Shown here: positions 22,973 to 34,455 of the stretch, in pieces | Layout of the letters: each line of letters begins with the position of its first letter | Numbering within the stretch: the stretch's first letter is position 1 | From: Labrus mixtus | Lineage: Eukaryota > Chordata > Actinopteri > Labriformes > Labridae | Assembly (NCBI RefSeq): GCF_963584025.1 | Contig: NC_083616.1 | Coordinates: 16,331,239 to 16,395,238 of the forward strand | Direction: 5' to 3' | Length of the DNA: 64,000 nt | The notes under the pieces: generated by a model | Seen by the model: only the letters and a program-made list of their open reading frames with translations | What the model was told of the DNA's origin: nothing | The model's database searches: none | Position numbers and translations under genes: made by a program

Positions 22973-25900
22973 ACCTGTGTTGTATGTGTATATATACTCA
23001 TGTGTATTTTTGCACCTTGTTTTTTCGTATAAAGGGCCAAAGCTTCCTGCTGTGTCTCCTCCCCTCGGTGCGGTTGTCGAGGTAACTGGATTCAGAAATG
23101 CTCCTCCTCATGGAGGCGCTGTAGTCCTCAAACTCCACATCACCAGGAGGATCGAAGCCTGATTTATAAACTTCCACCACCTGTCGGGTGTCCTAAAAGC
23201 ACACGTTAAAAGACACACACACACCCACAAGATAATAAAGTAAGAAATCCATTCCTGCACTATATCCGAAACGCTCCAACATTCATCTAAAATCAACTGT
23301 ATTCCCAAAACTACTAAAACTCCACCCTGGACACTCACCATCCTGGGCTGGATGCCCTCAGCAGCATCCATCATGGCGTCCACACAACGACTCACAACAG
23401 GAAGAACTTTTCTTTCCGCCTCTGCTGACAAACGCATCGCTTCACAAATTCTTTCGATCCTCCGCTCCTCCATGTCCTGGATACGCTGAAAACACAGAAA
23501 CATAACAAATGAATGCACCCTGGCACAATGAGCCTGGTTTATCTGATGTTAATGGTACCAGTGCCTGGCACTTCCTGGTTTACCTCTGTATGATTGGCAC
23601 CAGTATGTGGTAGTGCTCTTTAACCTTGTAGTTTAATGGAACCAGTGAACTCTCTTGCTAGTTTAGCAACCAGTTTGCAATACCGGTTTTTACCTGGTAA
23701 ATAACTGGCACCAGTGTGCAATACTGCTGGTAAAGGTATTTTACCAGATATATAACTGGTACCACTGTTCTGTACTTCTTGCTTATATGAATGAAACTGC
23801 TGGTTTACCTGATCTAGAAGCAATAACATCCTACGTACTGCGTTGCTGGTTTGCCTAGGATTTAACTGGTACCAGTGCATGTTACACTGGTAAAGCTCGT
23901 GTATATATCGTACAGACTTGGTGTGTGACTGGTCAGGGTGTGTGGTAAAGCCGTTTTACTCCGCTCCAGTGCAAAACACTGGTTGTTTTCCTGTTATATA
24001 ATTACCACAAGTCTGTCTTTAGTTTTGCTTGACCTCATATATAACAGGTACCAGTACCAAATGAGTGGTGCAGCTTGTTTACCTGGTAGATAACTGGTAC
24101 CAGCGTGTGGTAGTGCTGGTGCTGATCTTGGTTAAACTGGTTTAAATTGGTCACATAGTCTTTCCTTGCTTCTTCTGCAGCTTCTTTTTTCTGTTGAGCT
24201 GTCTGACGAGCCTGAAACCAGAAAACAGATGATAACACCCAGAGTATTCCACAAAGTATATTTACCAACAACTCTACATCTCAGGAATGTTTAATCAAGC
24301 AGTGACTATGTCTAATAACTTACATTTGTTTGGATCAAACACATGAAATTAATTATTTTTCGTCAGTTTGCATTAAAGGTCCCATATTATGCTTTTCCTG
24401 GTTTTATATGCTCTTTAGTGTGTTTTCCATGTGTCCTGTGCATGTTTAGGCACATCTATGTGCAAAAATTCAAAGTCCGCGGAAACGCAGCTTCACCCAC
24501 TCCTCCTGTTAGCTGCAGCATTAGCCGCATGTAACACTCGGTTCTAGCCCCCCTCGAAAAAAATTTGCCAGTGTGACGTCTTGTCAGTGTGAGATCACTG
24601 ATCTAAGTCCATTGGCTCGTTGTGGCAAACCCTGCAGCTCATGTTGAAACTTCCGAGACGCGTGCTGAGCAACTGACCAATAACGACAGAGCGGATCGGC
24701 AGACCAATCAGAGCAGACTTGGCCCACGTGGGGTCTAACAGTGTGGGCTCAGCAGAGTGCAGCTGACGGACTCAGAGCGTAGAGGGAGCAAGGAGGAGCA
24801 GTACATGAAAACAGACACTTTTTTCGGACTTTAGCTATTGTGAACGTACAAAAGTAGGTACATAGATTAAATATACGAACCCCAAAAAGGGCATAATATG
24901 GGCTCTTTAAAGGTGTTGGTTTGTGTGCTCCCCTTTGTTTCTAGTCCGAATGCTAGGCTAAGCTAACATGAACCAAAGTCTAGAGCTTTACTAAATACAA
25001 AGACATTATGATATGAATATCTCAATCCCTCCCAATAAAAAAAAAAACAAGCCCCCATCCAAACATGTTTCACCGTTCCTTTAAAAAGCAGTTATCTCAG
25101 TCGGAGCTTACTGTTGCAGTACAGTAAATAAGTATTCAAATACAGAATAGAGAAAAAAGTATTTTACCTTGAGAGAGCAGCGCTGAGAGAAAGAGAGAGA
25201 GACACACAGACAGCATAACTGTTACTTCAAATCACATAAACTTTTCTGAATGTTAGTTGACCTTTCAAAGACATGTTCTCTCAAGGAGACAAACAGACAG
25301 AAAGACTGAATATATATCAACCTTCTCTCCGTCTGTCTTGTTGTCCAGATCAATTCTGTCTGAGACTTGTTGAGCTCGCTCTGCCTCCTTACAGTCGCGC
25401 TCAAACCGACGTTTACTCTGAACAACAACAAATAAACAAGTCAATCCAAATATCATCAAAGTAAAAGGTGACATTTTGTTTTCTTGTTTTAATTACTATT
25501 TATTTGAATATGTATTGAAGTGTGTTGGTGGTCGGGGTCAGGTGTCACTCACAGACTCCAGTTGTTTCCAGGAGCTCTCAATGTGCTGCTGGGCACGGCG
25601 GCCATCTTGAAAATGCTGAAACAAACATTATGGAGGGTTTTTGCAACTTTTTCTCCATGTAAGTACATCATGAGTCAGAAGAATCCCTTCAAAATGAATG
25701 CCAATGGGTTTTTTTTGTGTGTTTTATGTTTTGTTTGTTCGTTTGTGTACTTACAGTCTTCCTTTCAGTCTTCAGTTCTTGTGTGTATCGGGCCAGCTCA
25801 CAGACAATCTGTGTGCTTAGGTTATCCGCAAGTTCTTCTCTCTGAACCGAGAGTTCGTTCAGCTGACGTAGAGTCGCAGCGAATGCCAAACACCACGTGT

Positions 25901-28731
25901 ACCTGTAACAACCAATCAAAAACCAGATGTACCATTAGCAGCGTCAATCAGAGACCATATGTGTGGAGAAATGACGCCTCGGAAACCAGATGTTTCATTT
26001 AAAACAAATCAGAATCCACATCTACCTTCAAAAACCAAGGTAGATGTGGATTCTCATCAGAGACCAGAAATGTCATTCACAACCAATAAGAAAACAGAAG
26101 AACCAATGAGACCAGAATCTACTCCTATAATTAATTAGGACCCACAGCTGCCTATAACAACCATTGAGAAACCATATAACAATAACAACCAATCATTCAC
26201 CATTTAACAACCTATCCACAATCATACGTACCTGTAAAAAGCATTGATTAACCAAATCAACTTGTTATACCAGTAAGAGATCACATGTAAGTGTAACAGC
26301 AAAATTTGTTAATCCGACCAAACAGTCACTATAGTGTTATAATTTATGTCCATCACATTGTCCTTGCACAGCATTTGGACTCACTGATCACTATTTGGAT
26401 CACTTCTTCCAGAGTTAAAGGCAGGAAATAAAATCTGAAGAGCATGTAGTCCAGATTGAGAGGAGATGGACCAATACGCAGAGCTGAAATCATAGTCGTG
26501 CTTTTAATGCGCTGTCAGAAAACTTAAGAGTCATTTTTTGCTAAAAAGAAGGCAAACATGATTGGTGGCTAAATGTTACACAACTGTTTGGCCCTAATAA
26601 TCAAAATAAAAACAATCTAAAAATGTTTACTGACCTGCTCTCATCCTCTCTGCTTCTCTTAGGGTGATACTTCTTAGAAAGGCTCCTGCAAACAGACGGG
26701 TAAAGAGGCAGGCAGACAGGTATAGAGACAGGTATAGAGACAGGTAGTCAGAGGAAGGGGGAGAGATGGACACACAGTAAGAGACAAACAAGACAGCATT
26801 ATAGGTAGACTAGGTATCGTTCAGTTTTCTGTTGCAAAAAAAATACGATATTTGTACCAGAACTTTGAATCAAATGTTATAATATTTGTTTCCAAATTTA
26901 ATTGAATTAAAAAATATAAAAATATCTGATGTTGCTGAAACTCTTGGACAATGACAGTTTGATTTCTTTCAAATGAAAGTGATGGAGATCAGACAGATTT
27001 GCTGCAAATGTGACACTTGTACCTGATCTGTTTGGCGTAGCTCAGCTCAATCTCAGCTCTCTCTTTAACAAACTTGGTGTATCTTTCCAGGAAGTCGATT
27101 CCCCAGCTGGTGTGTTTCTCCAAGTTATCAAACTGATCCTGAAACACAAAACAGCAAAAAACTAAAAAACTCTGATTTATATATAAGTAGTCCCCAACAC
27201 TGACTCTATCCTGTTAACTGCAGGACTGAATAACAGTAATAACACTGTTAAACTTCTAAAGTACAGTATTACTGCTTTAGTGTATTATCCCTGAGGTGGT
27301 ACAAATGAGTAGTGTAGAGTAGAACTGATGCTTTTTAACAATATTTAAGTTGTAGTACAGTATAACTGTAGTGGAACAATTTACAGCAATTTCACAACAA
27401 TTTTATTAATACAATACTTTCATAATAAAATGTGTCATTTCTGGAGCTCAACACAACCCAACTGCAACATATTGGGGAGGGAGTGTCTGAGTGTTTTCAG
27501 CAGCATTGAATTCTGGATTAATTCAGGCTCAGAGAAAAATGAACCGATTACAAAGTATCCTTAATGAAACCTGGTCCAGGGCAAGCAGGACCTCAGACTG
27601 AGCTAAAGCTTCATGTTCCAACAAAACCACAACACTAAGGAAAGTCCAGACAACATGAGGCTCATGGGGAACTCTGTGGAAAACTTTCCTCTAACAAAAC
27701 ACCTCCAGAAGGAGAGATGTGAAAGTGCGCCTGGCCACAACCAGTGGCTCATTAGTAATATTTATTTTAACAATTTAGTATACTGCTTGTTTATTTATTT
27801 CATTTGTTGGCATTTGATTATTTTTTTTGCCAGTCAGTTAGATGTGCTCAGTCAGATTTCTTTCAAATATATTCTAAACCAGAACTGTGATGTAGTTTGT
27901 AATAAACTGACAACAACAAAAACATACAGATGTCATGAGATGTCATCAATATAGATGGCACACTGATGTGCCAACTGGTACATCTGCTATCTCTAATACT
28001 ATTATTATTCATATTATCTGATTGCATCCTTGGTATTAAACTAAGGTAAATATGCTGTAATAAGTAATTGTTGATAAGCATATGAACTGTTTATTATAGC
28101 TGTGCTTCAGCAGTGTAACAATGCTAGCTCACACTGGTTGTGACTCTTGACTCACATGCTTTAGATGTAACACTGGACAAGGTGTGTAGGTTTTCTTTCC
28201 TGACATATCACAAATGGGGTTGATAAAAAAATATTTGACCACGAGAGAGAGAAAAAAGGTTATGGCTCATCATGAGTCTCTTGCAGGCCCTTCTGTTACA
28301 CTTATAGGAATATTCTGTCTCTCCTGAGCAGGTGCTGCATCAGTGTCCTCATGAAAACACATTTATAATCATAAAGGTAAAAGTGAGCGTGGTTAGGGTC
28401 AGGGGTTGGGTTGGAGAGGGGGTCTCTGTCTCTCTCTCTCTCAGGTCGCGCGCTGCAGCATCGTGGAGGACGCAGACCGCGAGCCGTTGTCGTCATTCAC
28501 CGTGTTGCTATGGCAGAGCAGACAGAAGCACGAGGGCCTTACACGACACATACACACACATTAACCAACAGGCCGCCCGGTTACCGGCTCATCACAGATG
28601 GGTTACCGGATGAGCGATTGCAGCTTACGGTATTACCCGTTTTTTTTCGGTGTGACACAGGGTGATGTCCGGGTGTAGCAGGTGTGAACAGGTGTACGTA
28701 CCCACAGCTCGGTGCCCCAATTGCAGCTCAT
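18504..28731 (-). CDS. fnbp1: formin-binding protein 1 (FBP17), F-BAR/HR1/SH3 protein
   Basis: Bends membranes through its F-BAR domain and recruits N-WASP and dynamin through SH3 during endocytosis. Fifteen exons join in phase to 617 aa, the human length: 28702-28731, 27023-27138, 26635-26685, 25755-25902, 25553-25615, 25322-25417, 24083-24211, 23339-23485, 23016-23192, 22645-22836, 21445-21554, 20126-20258, 19172-19317, 18805-18941, 18504-18682. F-BAR occupies about 1-270 (DQFDNLEKHTSWGIDFLERY, SKRRFERDCKEAERAQQ). A poly-Pro linker follows, then HR1 (about 385-470, LPPEQRRKKLQ, SPQMGDAGSLEP), an acidic FDDDFDDEEPLP stretch and SH3 (EEDKGDGWTRVRRN, GYVPTSYI). FNBP1 fits better than FNBP1L or TRIP10 on the linker SLKRG and SPDGSYTE blocks. 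The N-terminus MSCNWGTELW has two residues inserted relative to MSWGTELW. The last residues TYI resemble a class I PDZ ligand. Confidence 0.95.
20265..20351 (+). repeat. (CA)n microsatellite abutting fnbp1 exon 12 acceptor
   Basis: A pure CA run that ends within about 6 bases of the exon 12 acceptor (exon starts at 20258 on the minus strand). On the sense strand it is a (TG)n run replacing a classical polypyrimidine tract. Confidence 0.95.
21400..21685 (+). repeat. (TG)n, (CA)n and (TA)n runs flanking fnbp1 exon 11
   Basis: TG repeat at 21400-21435, interrupted CA at 21590-21650 and TA at about 21652-21685. Exon 11 (21445-21554) sits between them. Confidence 0.9.
22889..22970 (+). repeat. 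(GT)n microsatellite in fnbp1 intron 9
   Basis: A pure GT run of about 82 bases in the short intron between exon 9 (23016-23192) and exon 10 (22645-22836). Confidence 0.95.
23520..24082 (-). repeat. intronic tandem array copied from the fnbp1 exon 7 donor junction
   Basis: Exon 7 ends on the sense strand with CTGGTACCAGTTATCTACCAG split before GTAAAC (junction at 24083/24082). Downstream in the intron at least seven diverged copies repeat this junction, for example CACTGGTGCCAGTTATTTAC then CAG|GTAAAA (about 23690-23730), GTACCAGTTATATATCTG|GT (about 23750-23775) and ACTGGTGCCAATCATACAGAG|GT (about 23585-23610). Each keeps exon-like bases followed by GT or a decayed donor. Confidence 0.75.
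24373..24910. mobile_element. TTAA-bounded MITE, TTAAAGGTCCCATATTATGC family
   Basis: It begins TTAAAGGTCCCATATTATGC and ends GCATAATATGGGCTCTTTAA, so the ends are near-perfect inverted repeats of 20 bases within TTAA. It is 538 bases long and non-coding, in fnbp1 intron 6. This family is widespread in teleosts (from memory). Confidence 0.85.
25168..25182 (-). CDS. fnbp1: candidate 15-base microexon of fnbp1
   Basis: Between exons 6 and 7 a pyrimidine tract and acceptor (tctctctttctctcag) is followed by 15 bases encoding RCSLK and then a donor GTAAAATA. Both flanking exon boundaries are phase 0, so the five residues would insert in frame inside the F-BAR domain after DGEK. The human protein has no insertion here. 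The sites look good, but the evidence is splice signals and phase only. Confidence 0.35.
25903..26260 (-). repeat. intronic array resembling the fnbp1 exon 4 acceptor junction
   Basis: The working acceptor on the sense strand is GATTGGTTGTTACAG|GTACAC (exon 4 begins at 25902). Upstream in the intron similar units recur: CAATGCTTTTTACAG|GTACG at about 26225-26260 and TCAATGGTTGTTATAG|GCAG at about 26130-26165. There are also several weaker aaccaatcagaaaccagat blocks. The copies are diverged. Confidence 0.55.
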
Positions 28732-29053
28732 GGTGCCCGGTTTGCTCCTCGCGCTCCGCTGCAGCTGCTCCGCCTCTTGGTACCGATCCGACAATCACCG
28801 CGAGCTGCTGCTGCTGCTGCTGCTGACCGACGCGCGCATCCTCACCGACACAACTGCTGCCTGTCTATCGTATCTGTCTGTCAACAAGTCAGCCTCACCA
28901 TGAATCTGTATGTCTGCTTGTCAGTCTCTCACCCCGTATCTGTCTGTCTGTCTGTCCGTCTGTCTGGGTCTGCAGCAGCACGAAAGCATAGGACGCGGTC
29001 ACGCGCGGCGCGCCTCCCCGGAGGACCCTTTGTCATCAGTGAGGAGATGCTGC

Positions 29054-29060
<7 letters not shown>
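28400..29060 (-). promoter_or_regulatory. CpG-rich promoter and 5' UTR region of fnbp1
   Basis: CpG density rises sharply here against an AT-rich background (gtcgcgcgctgc, acgcggtcacgcgcggcgcg). It brackets the fnbp1 start codon (28729-28731). A (CTG)n run at about 28803-28826 lies in the presumed 5' UTR. A (TG)n run at 29057-29125 closes the island. No TATA box was recognised. Confidence 0.65.

Positions 29061-29125
<65 letters not shown>
29057..29125 (+). repeat. (TG)n microsatellite upstream of fnbp1
   Basis: A pure TG run of about 69 bases at the distal edge of the CpG-rich region. Confidence 0.95.
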
Positions 29126-29128
<3 letters not shown>

Positions 29129-29399
29129 GAGCATGCTCAGTAGCTGCCCCGCCCTTCTGTCATACAGTCTAACAATAACTGTTCCGACTACCTCGTTTTA
29201 AGACTTATAATGATAAACGTCACTGTCAATTATTAAATCAATTTAATGATCGATTATTTTATTAAAGTAATTTTTCATAATTAAATGTCTGTTTTATTGT
29301 TAATAATATTCGTATCATTAACAATGCAATGACAGCGTGTTTGCAGCGTCACAGGATTAAAGTTCAGAGAAACAAGCTGCAGGTTTTTTGTTTTTTTGC

Positions 29400-29670
29400 C
29401 ATTTGATGGCAAAAGAAACAACCTGCAATAGTTCTAACAAATACATTAAAGGAAAGTTCAATGTTGTGTTCCGTGGGAAGAGTCTGATGTTGTTTAAAGA
29501 GCTCAGTGTTTTATTTAAGAGTTTAGTGTTGTGTGGACAATTTGATATTTGTTTTTTGGTTTCTTGTAGAGTGAATAGTGTTGTCAGAACACTTTGATGA
29601 TGTGCAAATAGTCGTGGAAAGAGTGGGTGTTGATTTGAGAGTTTAACAGTTAAGTGTTGTGTGAAGAGCT
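29400..29670. repeat. degenerate repeat with recurring AGTGTTGTGTG
   Basis: Variants of gtttagtgttgtgtg, gttcaatgttgtgttc and gttaagtgttgtgtgaagag recur at 30-60 base spacing. It is non-coding and of uncertain origin. The surrounding 29130-30340 stretch shows no exon. Confidence 0.4.
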
Positions 29671-30342
29671 TGTAAGTCGCACAAAAGCACACACACAACA
29701 CAGTAAACCTTCCTCACATTATTTCATAAAGGAGGAACATTCTGCTCCTTCTTGTGTGATTTCAGTCAATGACCAAGGTTTATTGATTACTGAAAGTTTT
29801 GATTATTTGGTCTATTTCAATGGGAAACAAAAACATTTTGTGATTTCAAACTTCAAAATGAATGTATAACAAAGAAACCAAACAGAGTCTCTGACCTGGC
29901 ATCTTATTTCCATAGATAATCACTTCCATCAAAAAAAAAAGTCAAAAACTCTAAACTTAAGCTTTTACTTTCACAACAGATACAAATCAATATGTTGTAT
30001 AACCACTCCCAAAACTTTTAATATTGCAATTTTAGCACATCGACTTCTGAAACCAATGTAAACGGCTGAACAGCAGAATAAAGTCATTGAAGATAGAAGG
30101 CTGTAAGAAAAACAGAAAAATGATAGTTACAAACTGATGTTGTATTCAGAAAAAAGGTAACTCAATACAATTATTTTAAGAGAAACCAAATCATTAATGT
30201 GTTTTGCTCTTAGTGTCCACCTGATGAATTACAGCAAATAATTACTCTCTTTTTGCTCTATTTCGGTCTCAACCAGCTCCTAAGGGAAATATTTGCATCT
30301 TTAGCTGGTAAATGCTCCAATGGGATCCCAAGCTCCTCTGTT

Positions 30343-30483
<141 letters not shown>

Positions 30484-30683
30484 AGCTGTTTCTTTACGGT
30501 TGTGCATCCACAATGCTGTTATGCAAAGTTAAATCACAGACTAGGACTTGAAATCAGTATGAAATTACAACTATACAATTAGAGGTCTGTAAGGCAAAGA
30601 TGAGCTGCAGATTTATCGTTCTATTTTGTCTTCCAAAGTTTAGACATTACCGTTGAATAAATGTAGATGCTGGTGCTTGTTGT

Positions 30684-30885
30684 TAAATAACCTTTCTATG
30701 TGCCCACCTCCTGCTTCGCTTCTGCTGCAGCAGGACGCCTCCACTCCTGTGAGAAATACTTCAGCATTAGAGTCTCATGACACAGTATCCGACTTTACTG
30801 ATTTCAGACTGCCTCACCTGTTCAGTTTCTTTTCCTTCTTTTGTTCAGTGGCCATCTTGTGGCTGACCTCCTTGCTCTCTCTACT
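30684..30885 (-). CDS. two candidate terminal exons, possibly sohlh1 3' end
   Basis: On the minus strand an acceptor (ggctgctgcag) opens a frame SRESKEVSHKMATEQKKEKK (30818-30885) that ends at a GTGAGG donor. After a short intron closing TTCTCACAG, a second piece (from 30746) reads SGGVLLQQKRSRRW and runs to a stop at about 30684. The first piece starts in phase 0, matching the phase at which the sohlh1 bHLH exon ends. There is no clear similarity to the SOHLH1 C-terminus. It could equally be a stray 5' exon. Confidence 0.25.
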
Positions 30886-31329
30886 CTGCAGCAGCCAATC
30901 AGCACAGAGCTCAGCAGGAGGACAGAGCTGACATCATCATCAGCACACATGCAATGGAAATATGAGGGTTGAAGGTGAAGCATCAGCAAATCATCTTCAC
31001 ATACTTAAATATTTCTTTGTAAATGCCCCCCCCCCCCCAAAAAAACTATTTTTTCTACAGTTTGTTTGAATGAGCATTTTGTTCACATATAACTACTGTA
31101 TGTATTTTTGTCCTCAGCAGAACCCAATTAACTTTGAGCTCAAGCTGACTAAAAGCAGCAAGTTGTCCAACAGAAAACAACTTCATAAAAAAGAGGCAGC
31201 AGCATTTTTTAAATAGTCAATAAAATATTACTCAGGACATCAACTCTAAATCTAAGATTGCTGTCAGTTGAGTAAACTTTTTTTAAACTACCATATATCT
31301 GAAAGGGATGAGAATACAATTCAGGCAAT

Positions 31330-32422
31330 ATGAACTTTATTGCCAAACATAGGCTGGGTCTATTCTGTGGTGTTATAAATGCCATTTAGCTAAGTCAATT
31401 CCATTGTATCTGTATGCTGGATTTGGTCTATTTGATGGCATAGTGCTATATGTTGGGTGGGCTTGATCTATGTTATGGTTTTGTTTGTTGGGTTCAGCTG
31501 GTTTTATAAGAATGCACCTGTACTTTGGGCTTAATATAGTTCATTGTGTGGTAGCTGTAGGTGTGCAATGTATATTTCATGGTTGGGCTTGGTGTATGTC
31601 ATGATGTTATGCTATACATTTGGGTGGTCTATTTCATGGTGCAGAACATGTACATTGGGTTTAGACATTTGTGATATTATTCTTGTGTGTTGGGCTTTGT
31701 CTATTACATTTTGTTGAACCAGTACATTTGGCTTTATACCTAGCTATAGTACCTGAGTGTTATATGTGTAGGCTGAGCTTGGTCTATTTAATGGTGTAGT
31801 AATATGTGTGGTGCTTAGTATTTAAATGTGTTTACTGGTGGTTTTTGGCTGTATCTATTTCATGGTTTAGAATAGAATAGAATGACTTTATTGATCCCAA
31901 ACTGGGAAATTGTGGCGTTACAGCAGCAGGTTATCCAACACACAATATGAGTAAAAACACAATGTTAGCAAATCTAAACATAATATAATATTAAATACAA
32001 AGTAAATAAGTACTAAAAATATAAAAAATAAGAATGTGAATATGTACAACCAGGATTTCACTAAGCATTACTAGTCTTAAATAGGAAGATTAAATATGGA
32101 AGATTAAATGTAAATGTGCAAGAACAGAGTCGTAAATGGACAGTATTGACATAAGTTAAAGTGCATGAGTGTAGACATATTATAAGCAGAAACTATACAA
32201 TATAACGGCGAGTAGACAGCCAAATGAAGTAAACATGAGTGCAGGGATAATTTGTAAATTTAACATGTGCAGAACAAGTCCCTTTGGCTTTGGCCTGGGC
32301 ACCTATGTAATGGTGTATTATCGATGGGTTAGGCTTGAGCTATGTCATGATACAGCTGCGTATCGAGGTATCAATAAGTATAATTATTTTGTGTTGGGAT
32401 GGGTCTATTCCTTGGTGTATAC
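31330..32422 (-). repeat. degenerate array adjoining the sohlh1 bHLH exon donor
   Basis: Next to the exon donor the plus strand reads gggtctattccttggtgtat then acctgtacatttgag. Eleven or more diverged units with the order (g)ggcttggtctatttcatggt then gta, some including the tacatttgg exon-end block, extend to about 31330 (for example at 31422, 31620, 31690, 31775 and 32325). A LINE-like fragment (31866-32230) has landed inside the array. Confidence 0.6.
31866..32230. mobile_element. fragment of a fish retroelement (TTTATTGATCCC end)
   Basis: The block gactttattgatcccaaact then gggaaattgtggcg is the recurring 3' end of a widespread teleost non-LTR element family (recognised from memory). The right boundary is approximate. 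It has no coding sequence. Confidence 0.5.
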
Positions 32423-33091
32423 CTGTACATTTGAGTCTTCAGCTGGAACTAATTCCTGGACCATCTCCAGGAAGGCCACTGTTTTTTCCAGAACTGTAAC
32501 CATGTCAACACCACTGCCATGGATTATGGGTAACATATTTTGTAGTGTCCTGCAGCCCTGAGTGATGCGTTTCCTGTCAGGGATGACATCATCCAATTAT
32601 TGTATGTCAGAAGACACCTCTCATTGTATGTGAGAGGACACCTGGGCAGGAGCCATGCTTTTCACACAGCATCCTGTTCATGTGACTGCAGCGATGACCT
32701 CAGGTTTGAAACTGTAATGTGACCAACTTCATAATAAAAGCCCAGAAGGACAGTACCTGCGTTGTCTCTCCAGTAAAACACAGCTGCTTCTGTTTTTCAG
32801 CTCGTGATGAGACTTCATCTTCATTTCACACACTCTCAGACCCTTATCCTTCTCTTCCTCAGCATCATCATCCTCCTCCCCATCCTCATCCTCTTCCCCT
32901 TCTTCCTTCTGCTCCGCCTCCTCTTCATCATCATCTGGTGAAGTTGCAGTCAGCAGAGCGCTGGTGTCAATAGTGGACAGAATTTGATCTTCAACACTCA
33001 AAACAGCCTTAAAAGGTGACTCAGGACCAGGGCTCTGTACAGGTCCAGTTCTGGTCTCTTTAAAGGGGGTGAGATGTTTTTTGTGATCCAT
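32423..33091 (-). CDS. sohlh1: spermatogenesis and oogenesis bHLH factor 1, partial
   Basis: Germ-cell transcription factor. Two exons are clear. The upstream exon (32757-33091 from the first likely ATG, MDHKKHLTPFK) ends NRSSCVLLERQRR; the downstream exon (32423-32573) continues KRITQGCRTLQNMLPIIHG and VDMVTVLEKTVAFLEMVQEL. Joined in phase they form a basic region (ERQRRKRI), helix 1 (LQNMLP), a short loop and helix 2 (DMVTVLEKTVAFL). This matches SOHLH1 (ERERRKRI...LRALLPQFDGRREDMASVLEMSVQFL). A long Glu/Asp-rich stretch precedes the basic region. The frame stays open upstream to 33184, so the start is uncertain and earlier exons may exist. The 3' exons are not resolved. SOHLH1 is also on human 9q34. 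Confidence 0.78.
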
Positions 33092-33944
33092 CCTTTCAGC
33101 TTTCCCCCTTCCTGTTTCCTCTTCAGTCTGGACCGACCAAATTTCATACACAGGAGAGAAATAGATCAGATATAACACAAACAACTATGACAATCTAAAC
33201 TACAACTAACTGTAAACTGCTACAGTATAAACTATTCAAGACTGCAAACTAAAAAAATACCACACTATTCAAATTATTTGGCTGACCGACAGGTGGCACT
33301 AACTTGTGAAGAATTGCAGTAATGCACTTACAAAGCCGGCAGTGAGGGAGAGGACTGACAACCACTGACAACAGGTAAATGTAAACAAATATTATTATTT
33401 TAAAAAAATTCCAGCCATTTCTTTGCAAATGAGCGCATGACTTTTATCAAAACAGTGAAATCATACATTTTCCATGGTTTTCTAAAAACTGAGCCAGTTT
33501 TAATGTTCTGGAATAACTTGTGTTTTGTCTCAAAGTTTATGGTTAGTTGATTAAAAAATACCCCAGTATCTAAAATAATTAAGCTGCTGACAGTACCTCA
33601 GTTACTGATCCAAGCATGCAGGCCTCTGGTCCAACAGTTTTTCATACACCTGTGTGTCTGCTCGACCTGAATCACTCTCAAAGTCTGCTGCTTGTTTGCT
33701 CTCAGTGAACGAGCTTCACCAGGTGGAAACACTTCTTGATAACAACATAATGCTGTCATGACGAGGACATTTCTTTTGTTTCTTTTAACAACAAAACACA
33801 CAACTCCTCATCAAAGTTCAAACCACGGAATTCATTTTTGTCTATAAGAAGATTATTTTATTTAGGAGTTAATTTATTTTAAAAGCCAAAATACTTAAGA
33901 AGCTACAGATTGTTAACAATTAGACATTAGACTCTTCTGGTTTC

Positions 33945-34455
33945 TGGTTGTGAGGGTCTCAGGTTAAAGGGTGATCTGGAGCTCTCAGTTTATTAAATCT
34001 TAGGGTCTGAGAGTCTAAGGATAAAAAAAATCTGGGGGAATTTGAGAGTGTAAGAATCCTAGGATATGAGAACTTAGTGGGAAAGAGTAAGAACCTCAGG
34101 ATATAAATATCCCTCAAATATCTGAGGGTCTAAGAATTTAAGTGTCTAACAATCATAGTTGTTGATTTATTTTTCAATCCTTATGGTCTTACATTTATAG
34201 CTTGTAATAATTATTGGTCTGAGGATTTAAAGTTCTATGGTTCCAGAATTCTAAAATTCTAAGAATCTGGGTGTGTTGATTTTGAGTCTGCGGATGTGAG
34301 GATGTATGAATCGGAGCATCTTAAATCTAAGGGTCCAATATTCTGAGGTTGTAATTTATGAGGGACATATAATTTAGATTATAAAATGTAGGGGTCTAAG
34401 TGTATGAGGTTTTTATCTGAGGGTCTAACATCTCAGGGTTTTGCATCTGAAGGTG
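33945..34455. repeat. degenerate GAGGGTCTAAG-type array
   Basis: Variants of tgagggtctaag, ctgagagtctaagg and aggatatgagaac recur at about 15-25 base spacing across 500 bases upstream of sohlh1. It is a heavily diverged minisatellite. The following stretch, 34456-35340, holds nothing recognisable. Confidence 0.55.

Noticed and set aside
25520..26002. 160-codon plus-strand open frame opposite fnbp1 exons 4 and 5
   Set aside because: Antisense shadow of two real fnbp1 exons and the repetitive intron between them; no motif.
33598..33801. Minus-strand open frame as a first exon of sohlh1
   Set aside because: No convincing acceptor or family similarity was found, and the donor candidate is weak.
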